DNA from: Casuarius casuarius
Lineage: Eukaryota; Chordata; Aves; Casuariiformes; Casuariidae
NCBI GenBank assembly: GCA_003342895.1
Contig: PTFA01000028.1
Location: 3,389,581-3,453,580, forward strand
Length of the DNA stretch: 64,000 nucleotides
Reading direction: 5' to 3'
Of this stretch, positions 50,056 to 60,310 are shown one piece after another. The notes under the pieces were generated by a model. It worked only from the letters and a program-made list of their open reading frames with translations, ran no database searches and was not told where the DNA came from. Position 1 is the stretch's first letter. Every line of letters starts with the position of its first letter. Position numbers and translations under genes: made by a program.

Positions 50056-50900
50056 CGGCAAACTGTGGGCGTCCTCCAGGCTGACTGTCAGCACACACCC
50101 CAGCAGAGAAGGATACCTACTCTGCCATGCCCAGAGGGACCGTCTCAGCGGTGGGACGGTCCCTAACAGCATTTTATGTTTTGATGGCCTGGTAAAGTAG
50201 ATCAGATCACCGAGCTCAGCCCACTGCCCCTGCTGCTGCCCCCTGCAAGCCAACTCAGTGGCATGGCCATGCCGCGCAGGCAGCTCTGCTGGTGGTGCAG
50301 GGACCTGAGCACAAGTATGCGCAGGGCAGCACCGGACTTTGTCAGAGAACATGCTATTCCCTCCTTGGGGGGAGTAGGAAGAGAGGGAAAACAATGTGCT
50401 GATCGCAAGGCTCAGGAATTTCTTCAGGCTTTTATGAAATATCTGGAATTTTTCAAAAACCTCCTCAGGATCTCCCTTTCCTACTGCCTGCCCACACGGA
50501 TGCTCTCGTGCGACTGTGTGTGCTGTCAAGTGCCAAATGGCAGGGAACTGGAAGTACGGCATGGCGAAGGAATGCCTGAGGAGGCAGCTGGCAGCATCGC
50601 GCTGATTCCTCAGCGCCCCAGAGCCCCAGCTCGGCTGGGAAAAGCGCCCTGCGGGGGGTACAGGCCCGCTCTTGTGACACCCTACCCAACAGCAAGTTTA
50701 TTCTGCGCTCAGAGGACTAGATACAAGGAGGAAGGTGGGCGAGAAGAAATTTTCAGCCTAGTTCTCTTCTCAGCTTTCCCCATCGGAAATAAAGAGCAAC
50801 AGAAGTCGAGGAGCTAACAGCTAGCACTCCCACCTCGCGCTTCATGGCGTAGCTCCTTTCAGCGCGCTCTTTCCTACAGCACTTAGCTACATATCGAGCT
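50056..50900. other. GC-richer block with opposed long frames
   Basis: Frames of 184 codons (plus, 50263-50817) and 171 codons (minus, 50047-50562) overlap. Neither contains a recognised domain, and reduced stop density at this composition explains both. A perfect hairpin lies at 50136-50163. Confidence 0.35.
50136..50163. repeat. Perfect 8-base inverted repeat
   Basis: GGGACCGT (50136-50143) and ACGGTCCC (50156-50163) are exact complements around a 12-base loop. The stem is GC-rich and could form a stable hairpin in RNA or cruciform DNA. It is too short for a microRNA precursor as it stands. Confidence 0.7.
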
Positions 50901-52185
50901 CTTGCATATCATCAAGGTCTTTCTCCTTCTCTTTATAGCCCTATGGCTGCCAAAGTTATATGTGATAACAAACTGCAATTTTGCATGCCGTATCAGCAAC
51001 CTTCTGCTTTGCAAAGCCTTCTCTTGCTCCATCTAAGAAACTGTACTACATTGCTCCCCCTCAGGAAAGACATTTTTCCCTCCTGCAACAAGAGCAGCCT
51101 CATTTTAAAACCTCGGCTTTTAAAGGAACTGTCTATGCTATACCTGTACCTATTTAATTAAAACAGTGCAAATAAGGGGATTTTTCTTCTCTGTAAAGAT
51201 ATGCGACAAAAGGGAGTATATTGTCAGGAAAAGCAGTGTTTTCTTTTTCTTTTAAAGAAAAAGTAAACACAGAGTTTTCCATGTTCAGCTAAAAGTCAAA
51301 AAGTGTGGGTGGTTCTTCAACAACTACATACATTTTCCACAATAAAGGATACTTTTTGTGAAATCTCTTTTATCAAAATTGGTTCTCAACTGAAAAAGCC
51401 TTCTCCTTTTTTTTGAAAGATCAGATTATTGGTGAGCCCTGAGCAATATCCCTGTTTCAGTCTAGGGTGGATTATTTTCGTTAATTTAAATTCAATTCCT
51501 TATTACCTTTAATTAAATCAATAAAGCCAGTTTAAAATGAAATTAGGGTGTCTGAAAGTATGTCAGTTCAAAGTAAATTGTTTCTACTCCTTTTTTTTTT
51601 TTTATTAAAACTGATGAACCCAATGATTTCTAAATTTTCATATGCACAGGTCCTCAAAAACATGGAAAGACGCTAGCCACATTTGCAAATGCAAATACTC
51701 ACATGTGGAAATGAACATTTAAAGTCCTATACCACCTGCAAAGAGGTTTTTTACCCTGGGAGGTGAATTGGTTTGTGTAATAATGAATTCCTGTATCAAA
51801 GCATGTTTCTGCTGGAAAAGAGCAATTTTAAGATTCTGAGATGATATTGGACCAGATAGATACAATTGTTGAGACTAAGGTTTTGAAACCTTTGTTTATA
51901 TTCAAGGTGTTTCCTCCCACTATCTACAAGAAAGCTTTGTACTGACGTTTATTGAATATGGGGACAAAGCAATAGTTAGTCTGTCTTCCAACAGTGAGAT
52001 TTGTGCAACTCCATGGTCTGTGTGCTCTCCCCTATGTGAATCACTTGTGAACCCCGTGACCAATTTCAACTAAGTCTGGCAAAACACTAGAGTTCTCAAA
52101 AATACTGACTCTCCAAGTTTCATGAAAATTGGTGGTTTGCTCTCCACACGCTATAGCTGTCGCATGAGGGGAGTTTGCTTCTACT
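50901..52185. other. Unannotated stretch with octamer pair
   Basis: No gene or named repeat. Contains a poly-T run at about 51592-51603, AT-rich homeodomain-like cores at 51470-51550 (gttaatttaaattcaattcc; cctttaattaaatcaataaa) and the double octamer at 51681-51696. Confidence 0.45.
51681..51696. promoter_or_regulatory. Palindrome-like double POU octamer
   Basis: ATTTGCAAATGCAAAT contains ATTTGCAA and ATGCAAAT back to back. It differs by one inserted base from the published palindromic Oct-factor element known as PORE. Functional binding is inferred only. Confidence 0.3.
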
Positions 52186-52189
52186 CTGG

Positions 52190-52450
52190 TTAGGTTTGCT
52201 CACTCACCTGCGACTGCTCTTTGGGGAAGGGCTGCTCGGGAGAGGGGGAGGAAAGGGAGGAGGGGAGCACGAGCCAGCTGGAGGCAGTGCACTAGAGAGG
52301 AAAGGCTACAGCTCGCAATCAAACGTGTGCACACGCACCGCTCAGTCCACGGCTCCCATCCACGTTACGGCTATAACCGCCCATGACAGACCCGACATTG
52401 CGCACGAAGCAGTCACCGGCACAGGAGGCCGACAGACAGATGCAGCAATG
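52190..52450 (-). promoter_or_regulatory. CpG-rich patch with minus-strand splice donor
   Basis: CpG is frequent between 52310 and 52440 (for example tccacgttacggctataacc). On the minus strand a perfect donor (CGCAG then gtgagtgag) ends a possible exon at 52208, preceded by a purine/pyrimidine-biased stretch. The arrangement fits a small minus-strand first exon of a noncoding RNA or an alternative gene start. No open frame of note is recognised there. Confidence 0.3.
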
Positions 52451-53855
52451 TGTTAAAAAAGGGACTGCTGAAGGAACAACAGATGAAAAAATATGTACTT
52501 GTTGGCATTAAAACATATTTCTCCCAGGAAATTTAGAGGCTTTATATTATATACGTTTGGCTGGATGCATGCAGCTCATTTAACAGTTTAAGTGGGTTCA
52601 AACACTTTTGTGTTATACCGCTCAGAACGAGACATTTAGTCCGATCTTCCAGCTATATAATGAAGCCATATTTTACTATTTTGTGTGATGGTTTGGCTTC
52701 CCTGAATTGAGATTGCACACAAATACCCACTGTGCAAACATAAATGCTTCACTGCTGAAGTAAGAGATCATCTAGGTTTGTAGATTCTGGAAAAGAGGGG
52801 CAATTCATACATGCATTTTAAAAAACTAGAGTCCATGAAACTTGTGCCAGCCAAAACCATGGCCATTCATCGGGACACGGCCACACTCCTGCAGAACAAG
52901 CGGCAGATTTTACAACAGTCACTTTTGGCTGTTTGCATCATCAAGTTTATTCTCTTTAAATACAGACACCAAAGTTGCACTTGGAAAATGATCATCTTAG
53001 ATGACTGCAGTAACATAAGTAAATGGTCTTGTCCAGACTTGCATTGCTCTTTTTCACTGTATTTAAACAAACGCTGCTTCTGAGGTTGATACAATACTAA
53101 CAGCCTTGTGTAAGCAGCCATGACTTAGGTGTGAAAAAATCATTGTATCTCAATTCCTAACTCAAGGTGCAGACCAAGAAATAATGATCTGTCTATCCTG
53201 CAAGAAAAACTGTGATGGCTTGGACTGCATTTAAATAGATACTGTCAGGGTTCTTGCCTGTCCTTCTCCTAACTCTGTATTCCCAAAGAAATTGCCTGGG
53301 TCCCTACTGTCCTGAAGTGCCTGAAGGGAAATAAATGTACATAAAAATGCACTACACAGCTCACACAACAATCTCAGATCCAAATAGTTCTAGACTGTAA
53401 CCTTTTTAATTGCAGCTGCAAATCAAACGCACTGTGGCACAACTGACAGCACCTACATTTTAGATATTTAGTTGTTAATATTCTTGAGACATGCATCCAG
53501 AGGGCAACTGGAATATGACTTTTAGACACAATATGAGGCAGTATAGATACTCTCCCTTCTGTATTGCAGCTCCCTGAACATCCTGTTTCTGATAAAGCAG
53601 TAAACATTTTGTAAAATGCCAAGTGTGCTCAATTTCTATTTACCTCAACGTGCGCTCAGCACCTGGCAGGATGTAACCCCCAAGCTCATTTCTGTCAGTC
53701 TTGGAAAATTTGCATCTAAGCTTTGCAACTTAAGGCCTAGACACACATGAAATTAATGTTCCTCCTTCCTTGGTTTTAAACGTCAACTAAAACTTGAGAA
53801 AGACCTTACAGCAGAACAAATTTCTATCAGTTTATGGTTAAAAGAACAGAGAAGT
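52451..53855. other. Unannotated noncoding stretch
   Basis: No gene or repeat is recognised. Overlapping opposed frames at 52811-53121 look like chance. Confidence 0.5.
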
Positions 53856-53859
53856 GCAA

Positions 53860-54095
53860 TTTGAAATTGCTGCTTATGTAACGAGAGCCTGAGAACTGCA
53901 CTGATATTTAATTGAGGGAAAAGTAACTGAAGGGGAATTGCTTGGAGATCTGCCAGAAGGATTTTAACAGCTGGAAGTTGAAAAGTGATTAATTTTGACA
54001 GCAATAAATGCTCTGTGTTCATAAGTAATTATGTTTAGATTTCCGAGCTGTTTGAATTCTTTTCTGTGTACTATTAACATTTTATTATCCAGATA
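53860..54095. promoter_or_regulatory. Candidate conserved noncoding element
   Basis: AT-rich, non-repetitive block with gatatttaattgaggg, aaaagtgattaattttgac, ataagtaattatgtttag and cattttattatccag, a high density of homeodomain-like cores. Enhancer function is inferred from motif density only. Confidence 0.3.
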
Positions 54096-57000
54096 GGAAT
54101 TTCGATCATTTCTATTTAGAACATTTATGAAAACCCGCTTTTTTTCCTAGCAGGTTCCCACTTATCCTGGGAAGAGAAATGTGAATGCAGCTTGGATGGA
54201 ATAACCAGTCTCGTGGTGAAAAGCGACCACATTTTTCCCATTTCTCAAGGGAAGACAAGAGGCATCAAGACAGGGGGCAAGGGCAGGAAGCGTAAGTGAA
54301 AGCCACTGCTCCAGAGCGCTACAGAGTCAAATACTAGCATTTCAGGGGTCAAAGGGAAGTACAGTGGCTGGGCTTTATGGCATTAGGCAGGATCTTGAAG
54401 ATGCAATAGGAGCAGGCTATGGGGAAGGAAAGCTCTAAACAGATAGTCCTGTGAGTTACTATGCAAGTGCAACCAAGGGCAGGGTGTCCTCAACAATGAA
54501 AGTCTTCTGCAGACACTGGTGTGTGAGAGAACTGACATGGTCCAGGTCATTTAACCAGAAAGCAAAGCCTCCCTAGACACTCTCTACCTTAAACACAGTC
54601 CTCAGGCCAGAAGGGCAGGATGATCTGTCTCCTTATTTGCACCTAGGGATATGAAAGCATTCAGTTCTCCAGCTGCCGGTTACCATTGGGACAAAAATTC
54701 TCTGAAGCCCAGCCTTGACAAAAGTCAAGGAGCCACTGACGCACAGCAGGAAATCATGACCAAAGACAACTCCTGACACCCTCAGCATGTCTGAAAGAAC
54801 TTGTCCAGGTGGCTGAAGATAAGAGCTCAGAGGAAACAATATGAAAAAACCTCCCTTAGAAAAAAGCAAGGCTGCGAAAATTTTTCTCATCAGGGTTATG
54901 CCTACCACCGTGAGAAAACTGATCCAAATTAACAGAGAGAGAGGACCGCTTGCTGTGGCGATCAGCTCTGAGGGACTCGCAGTTCTGGCACAGAAACCTT
55001 GGAGAAGCTCGTGATGAAATACTAGCTTTTGAACATGCACGTACTGCCTTCGCAGAACAAAAGCAGCAAGCTCAGTTTGCAGTGGATTTTGAGAGGCACA
55101 CCCTGTACCGATAAGGAAAACAGCAAACCTCACGTCGTCGGCTCTCAGCGGAGATTCACCTCCCCTCCTGCACGACAGAGCAGAGCAAGCGGCGGGGCAG
55201 CTGCGGGGCCACACAGCGCCTCCGGCAACCCGGGCAGCACCCGCGTGGAGAGCAGGAGGTGCAGGGTACCCCGCTGCCACAGCAAAACCACTGCTAGGCA
55301 CACACCAGCCTGTAGAGAAACACATACACCATTTCACTGTGGACAGGGAGAACGTTTCAATAAACCCTCCTCTCTCTGCCGCAGATCACCCAGCCTGTAC
55401 GACACGTAATAGAGGTTGGTTTGTTGTCAGTGCATTTAGGCCCAGTATGGGAGATTCCCAGGTTCATATCTAATCTCCTGGCTTTCTTAGTCATTATAAG
55501 AGGCATTTGAAATGTTTGCTTAGCCCTTGGCATAGCTGTTAAAACAAAGAACTGGTAAAACAAGGGAAAAAATGTGGGTGCAGGAGGGCAGCTACATGCA
55601 GAAGGCAGCACGCAGGAATTCTCCTGTCCTTCTTTGATCCAGACATTTGGTTTCTATTTACACAGGTCTCTTTTTAAGCCAGCAATTAACTTAGACTAGA
55701 TACTCAGCTTCTAAATGGCTTCGGTTCAGGCAGAAGAGTTAGATCACAGGCCTTTTTGTAACTGGGGAGTAGCCGAGTGCGTTTCCTATGCCAGCAACGT
55801 GAGAGAAGGATCATGCCTGTCCTTCCTCTCTTACCTGATCCCAGGCTCAGAGACCACCACACCACAAAAAGAGGACACAGTGAAGCAAAGGGCAGATAAA
55901 GCATAGGATTTGTTGAGGCATACTTTATTTTCCACGTGGGCCTGTTGAAATGAGGCAGAGAGCTCATACTGCCCTGTCCATTAGGTTTTCCCTTCATAGG
56001 AAAACTACGGGGCCCCTGCCAGCTGTTAGAGGCTTTTCACAGCAGCTGAAAGTGAAAACAAGAGCATCAGGCCCATATGTGGGTAGCCCAGCTCTCCAAT
56101 GACCCCTACGCTGAGCCAGAAGAGTTGTGGGGTGAACTTCCAGCCTGCTCTACTGTCAAACTTAAACTTTGCTCAAATGAGGTATTTGAGAAGCTGCCAA
56201 GAGGAAATGGACAATTCCCCCTCTCTGGAACCTCCCAGGGCTTTATTGCAGGAAGGGCTGAGCAGGGGCTCAGCATTTATCCCCAGGAAGCATCGTACTT
56301 ATGCAGTCCATCCCTACTCACCGCATCCTTGATGTTAAGTAGCGTCAACTGCAAAATAAAGCAATATAACTGCTATTGCTTGTGTCGCTTTCGCTCATCC
56401 ATGCACTTAGCCGCTTGCTTTATATGCATGTAGTATCTCATTTAAAATTGCTCTAAGATATTTCAAACTTAAAAACAAAAAAAAAGAGCAGGACAGTGGT
56501 TAAAATAAGCATCATGTGATACTGGTTTTGATGTTTAACATCGTGGCATGTAAAACAGCACTGTGCAAATTGGATTAGGTTCAAAACCAGTCTTCTTTAG
56601 ATTGAACTAGTGCATGTTTTTAAAGCCTCCATCTAGTTGGTGTAAAACTGAAAGCTCCTTCAAAGACTTTGCTTACCCCCCTTTTGCTCCTTTTTTCCAT
56701 CAAAGGAAAGGGTAGAGGGAGGGTAGTTAAGGCAAGCAAGGTTTGTAAGAAGAACGAGCAACTGTTCAACTAGTTGATACTCTGGGAAACCTGGCAAACT
56801 TTCCGGGCAAGGACCCCTTTTTAAAAACCTTGTTTTCTCTGTATCCTCAGGTGATCACAGCCACAACGAGAGTCTTACTTTGCAAAGGGGGAAAATTCTG
56901 GGTCTCCTACTTGAGCAAAATGGATTTGGGAATGATTTGAGTATGTTCCAGCCTGCTCAGAGAAGTGCTATAAACCAGCAAAATTTACTATGGTGCCAGG

Positions 57001-57320
57001 AACAAAATTAAATGATTCTTAAAGAAGGCAGAGCAAGAAAAAGGGATCACAGTCCTGACATTTTTGGTTTGCATTGATAAAGTGTACAGAATGTGCACCC
57101 CTCCTCCAGCAACATTTCCTCTCCTCCTCCTTATCACACCAAGCTTCATTACTGCAACCCCCTCATAGTCAGCTGTCAGCAAACTGCTTCCTACGGCCAC
57201 TGCAAAATGCAGCTGCACGTTTGCTCTGCAGAGAGTACAGAGGGGCAAGATTTATTAGCACATTGCATAGAATTGCACTGTTTCCCTCTCTGGCTGTCAG
57301 TAAGCTAAAATGCTGGTTCA
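54096..57320. other. Unannotated stretch with CpG patch at 55.1-55.3 kb
   Basis: No gene is recognised. From 55130 to 55290 CpG and GC are high. The 234-codon minus-strand frame (54633-55337) crosses this patch. Its N-terminal half is Ala/Arg/Cys-rich because of composition; its C-terminal half has hydrophobic runs but no recognisable family, and other frames overlap it. I do not call it a gene. Confidence 0.35.
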
Positions 57321-57324
57321 GCTC

Positions 57325-57385
57325 GTTGAAATCAGTGGGAATTTTGACATGAACTTCGAAACAGGCCCAAAATCTCATCCCGAGT
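57325..57385. repeat. Possible ancient amniote repeat fragment
   Basis: gttgaaatcagtgggaattt followed by tgacatgaacttcgaaacag and gccc resembles the old amniote repeat motif (gaagtcaatgggagttttgc; cattgacttcaatgg; caggccc). Confidence 0.4.
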
Positions 57386-58165
57386 GAACTACAAACATAG
57401 ATCCAACCACATATTAAGCATCTTCTCTTCTCACTTGAGGGTTGAGAACACTTCATACCTTATAGGAGCAAAACACCTCTCATGCATCACACTTTAACAG
57501 GATCCATGTATCTGAAAAACTGCTGGTCAATTTGATACTTGTTCTTGCCCCCCATCTTCACAAAGGAAACTTCAGTTCACATTAGCTTAATGCCTGTGTG
57601 CACCCCAACCACACGTGCAGCAGGCTGCCGCGGGAGAGCCCTTCTCCTCCTTTCTGCAGTGTCTCCAGTGCCACTCATGGGCTCTGCTCTCCATTCTGTC
57701 TTTATTACTTTGGAGCTGTTTTGTTTTTCTCCATGGAGGCAGTTAATAAAATTTATTGTAGCTACAAACTCTCTGCAAATCCAGTCCCTGGAAGATAAGC
57801 CAATGCAATATGCTAGTTTCAAAGTTGGCAGGATCAAACCGAGCAGGATCATTTGGTGGGATTTCTGCCCATAAGGGAGCTGAATGCCAGGTCATGCAAG
57901 GTTACCAAAGGCAAGATATTTGTTTTGTATTGCAGAGCAAAGGGGCTTTGACCAAGATCCCCTTTAGCCTTTGGATCCCCCAAAGTGAGGATGGAGTTAA
58001 AAGAAAGGATTTTCTAAATCCATCTCTGTTCCAAAAAGGTTAGGGATAAAACTAGCAGCAATTATGTACTGTTATTAAAATAGCACCTAGAGGTGCATGC
58101 CAAGAACCTCACTAAACACACAGAGATGATTCTTGCACCGAAGAATTTTCAATATGAACAGACAA
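57386..58165. other. Unannotated noncoding stretch
   Basis: Opposed frames of 111 and 91 codons overlap at 57.5-57.9 kb without domains. No repeat is recognised. Confidence 0.45.
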
Positions 58166-58170
58166 GACAA

Positions 58171-58312
58171 AGGCAGTACTGTTATTCTCATTTTGAAAAT
58201 GTTGAACCAAGACACAGAGACTAAGTCACCAAGGCACAGAGATTAGGTCATTTGCCAAGGTCATATGAGAGATCTGTGTAAGAGCCAGGACCTGAGTCTT
58301 TGTACGACTGAA
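58171..58312 (+). repeat. MIR-like SINE with internal duplication
   Basis: Follows the MIR order: gttattctcattttgaaaat, then gcacagagattaggtcattt followed by gccaaggtcat, then taagagccaggacctgagtc (MIR: ttatccccattttacagatg; gcacagagaggttaagtgac; gcccaaggtcac; gcagagccgggattcgaacc). MIR is an ancient amniote CORE-SINE. A 22-base part of the core is present twice (58209-58230 and 58231-58252). Confidence 0.6.
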
Positions 58313-60105
58313 TCACAGTTGTGTGATTCGTAAAAGCACGCCCCTTACTCATCCTGACTTTCCAGAATTGTGTTGGTCCAGTTTTGATTTTCAGAACCAA
58401 AAGTCAGAGATACTTCATCTTGGAATCCTGCTTTACTTAACCCTGCCAGGAAAAAAAAAAGTTTGAAGGAAAGAAGAAGGGGTGTTTCTGTAAACCAAGC
58501 CACATTCCTCATAGGCCCACATGCTGAAGGGTCATTTGGTCAGACTGATGTTGCCACCCTGCCCACGCATATGCGAGCACAATCCCAGCAACTGCCCATC
58601 TAACCGCTTGCTCGCTGTGTGATAATGTCAATTGGTTCCCGCTTGCAAAACAGTGGGAATCCTGCCTAACCACAGCCTCGGACATCTGGCCTGGCTAAAA
58701 TTTTTTGAAGTGATTTATTCCACCCACTTTCTAAAGATGATTTTAATAAATGTCTCGGGGGAGCCTTTGTACTCAGCATTTCTACTCCAAGGTCCAAAGT
58801 AAGGAAGGGGAGATTTCAAAGGCAGAAATGACAAGTGTCTAATTCCCATTTCTTTTTAAAGGACAGTAGATGCCTGATTATTATTTGTGCCCCTGTAAAG
58901 TTTAAGTTTGATGGGTCTTACACATCCAGATTCTTGTACTGGGACTACCTGTAATTACTGAGAAGCCTTTCACTTCCTAAATTCAAAAAGTGGTTTTCGA
59001 TGGGGATGCTACATTAATACATCTGTGTTGTTCTGAAAGAGATGGTCTATCTCTTCTGCCTGATAGCCTTCTCCCATAACCATTTTACAGTAAATAAATG
59101 GGGAAGAGAGAGAATGTTGCTCTCTTTCCCCATCTGCACTGCTTATTTAAAAAGCAAAACAAGTCTCAGCTATTTTATCTGTAATAGGCTTGACAATTCA
59201 CAGGAATAATTTCTGATGAGAGTCATATGTCTAACTGGCATGTCATCTTACTATAAATAGGGCAAAACAATTTATTTCACATGAATTTTTGGTCTCCTCA
59301 CCACCACCTCCTTCACAACCACTGCTTTACTTTGAGAAGAAACTGATTGGCTTGGTTATTTCTCTTGAACCCATTAAAATTGGACAGTTCTTTTCTGATT
59401 AATCAAGCTAGCTGGAGTAACAGAGGAATCCTGCTTTTTTTCTGGCACTCACCCATGCCTCTAGATGAAGTTATGCTACCCTTGTCAGGGACCATATGCC
59501 TCTAGTTCACAGAAATATTCCCTGAAAAAACACTTATTTTTGCCAGAGACTCTGCCCATTGAACGCAAAGGTGAGACTTCCACTGACTCTAATGATGTAG
59601 GAGCCGAGTCCCTTTTGCCCCTAATTCGGAGTCTCAGCACTAAATGCACCTCTGAAATTCTGCAGAAAGACATGAAAATAAGAAAGAGGAAACTGTTTCT
59701 AGAAGTATCCTGTTGCTGTTACAGATATGTAGGGTTAGGTTCATGTCTCACTTTACAAATTAACAAGACTAAATATCCATGTATTTCTCATTTTTTAACC
59801 TTCAGATCAGCAAGTGCACCAGTGCTTTCCAGCAGTGACTGAGAAAGAGTTGGTGAGGAAGTCCCAGTTACAAGCAGGAAGCCTTAAGCCCAACTCACCA
59901 ACATAGTGATGGAGGTTCTGGCATCCTCAGAGATATTATCTCACACAAAACAGAGACCACTTGTTTTCTCACTAGGAAATTCTGACTTTACAGATAGCAT
60001 CAAACTACTGCACGGCTAGTACTGCTTTAAAAAATACATGATTTCTTCATTAATTCACATAGGATTTCTATAAAAACAGAAGGGTTCTGTTCACTTTGAG
60101 GAATG
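58313..60105. other. Unannotated noncoding stretch
   Basis: No gene is recognised. An A run lies at 58449-58460. A 125-codon plus-strand frame (59465-59842) is unmatched. Near 59565-59600, cttccactgactctaatgat loosely recalls the ancient repeat motif noted elsewhere. Confidence 0.45.
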
Positions 60106-60109
60106 CTAA

Positions 60110-60310
60110 CAAAATAGTCAGCTGTGAGTTAGAGAATCAGATAAGATAGTCCTTACTGACAAATTAATTATTTCTATCATTCATTAGGTTTTTTTAATCA
60201 AAAACTCATTAAGTCCATGGGTGAGCTGTTCTAAGGAAGAATTATCAAAAGATAATCACAGCAGATTTGAATAATTTTATCACAGCTCATCCACTGTATG
60301 CTTCTGTAGT
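60110..60310. promoter_or_regulatory. Candidate conserved noncoding element
   Basis: AT-rich, non-repetitive block with GATAAGATAG (a GATA-type site), gacaaattaattatttc, tttttttaatcaaaaactc and gaataattttatcac. Motif density suggests a possible enhancer, untested. Confidence 0.25.

Noticed and set aside
50047..50817. Opposed frames of 171 and 184 codons
   Set aside because: They overlap on opposite strands in GC-richer DNA with low stop density. No domain is seen in either.
54633..55337. 234-codon minus-strand frame with hydrophobic runs
   Set aside because: No domain or family is recognised, its first half follows a GC-rich patch, and the plus strand is open across the same patch.
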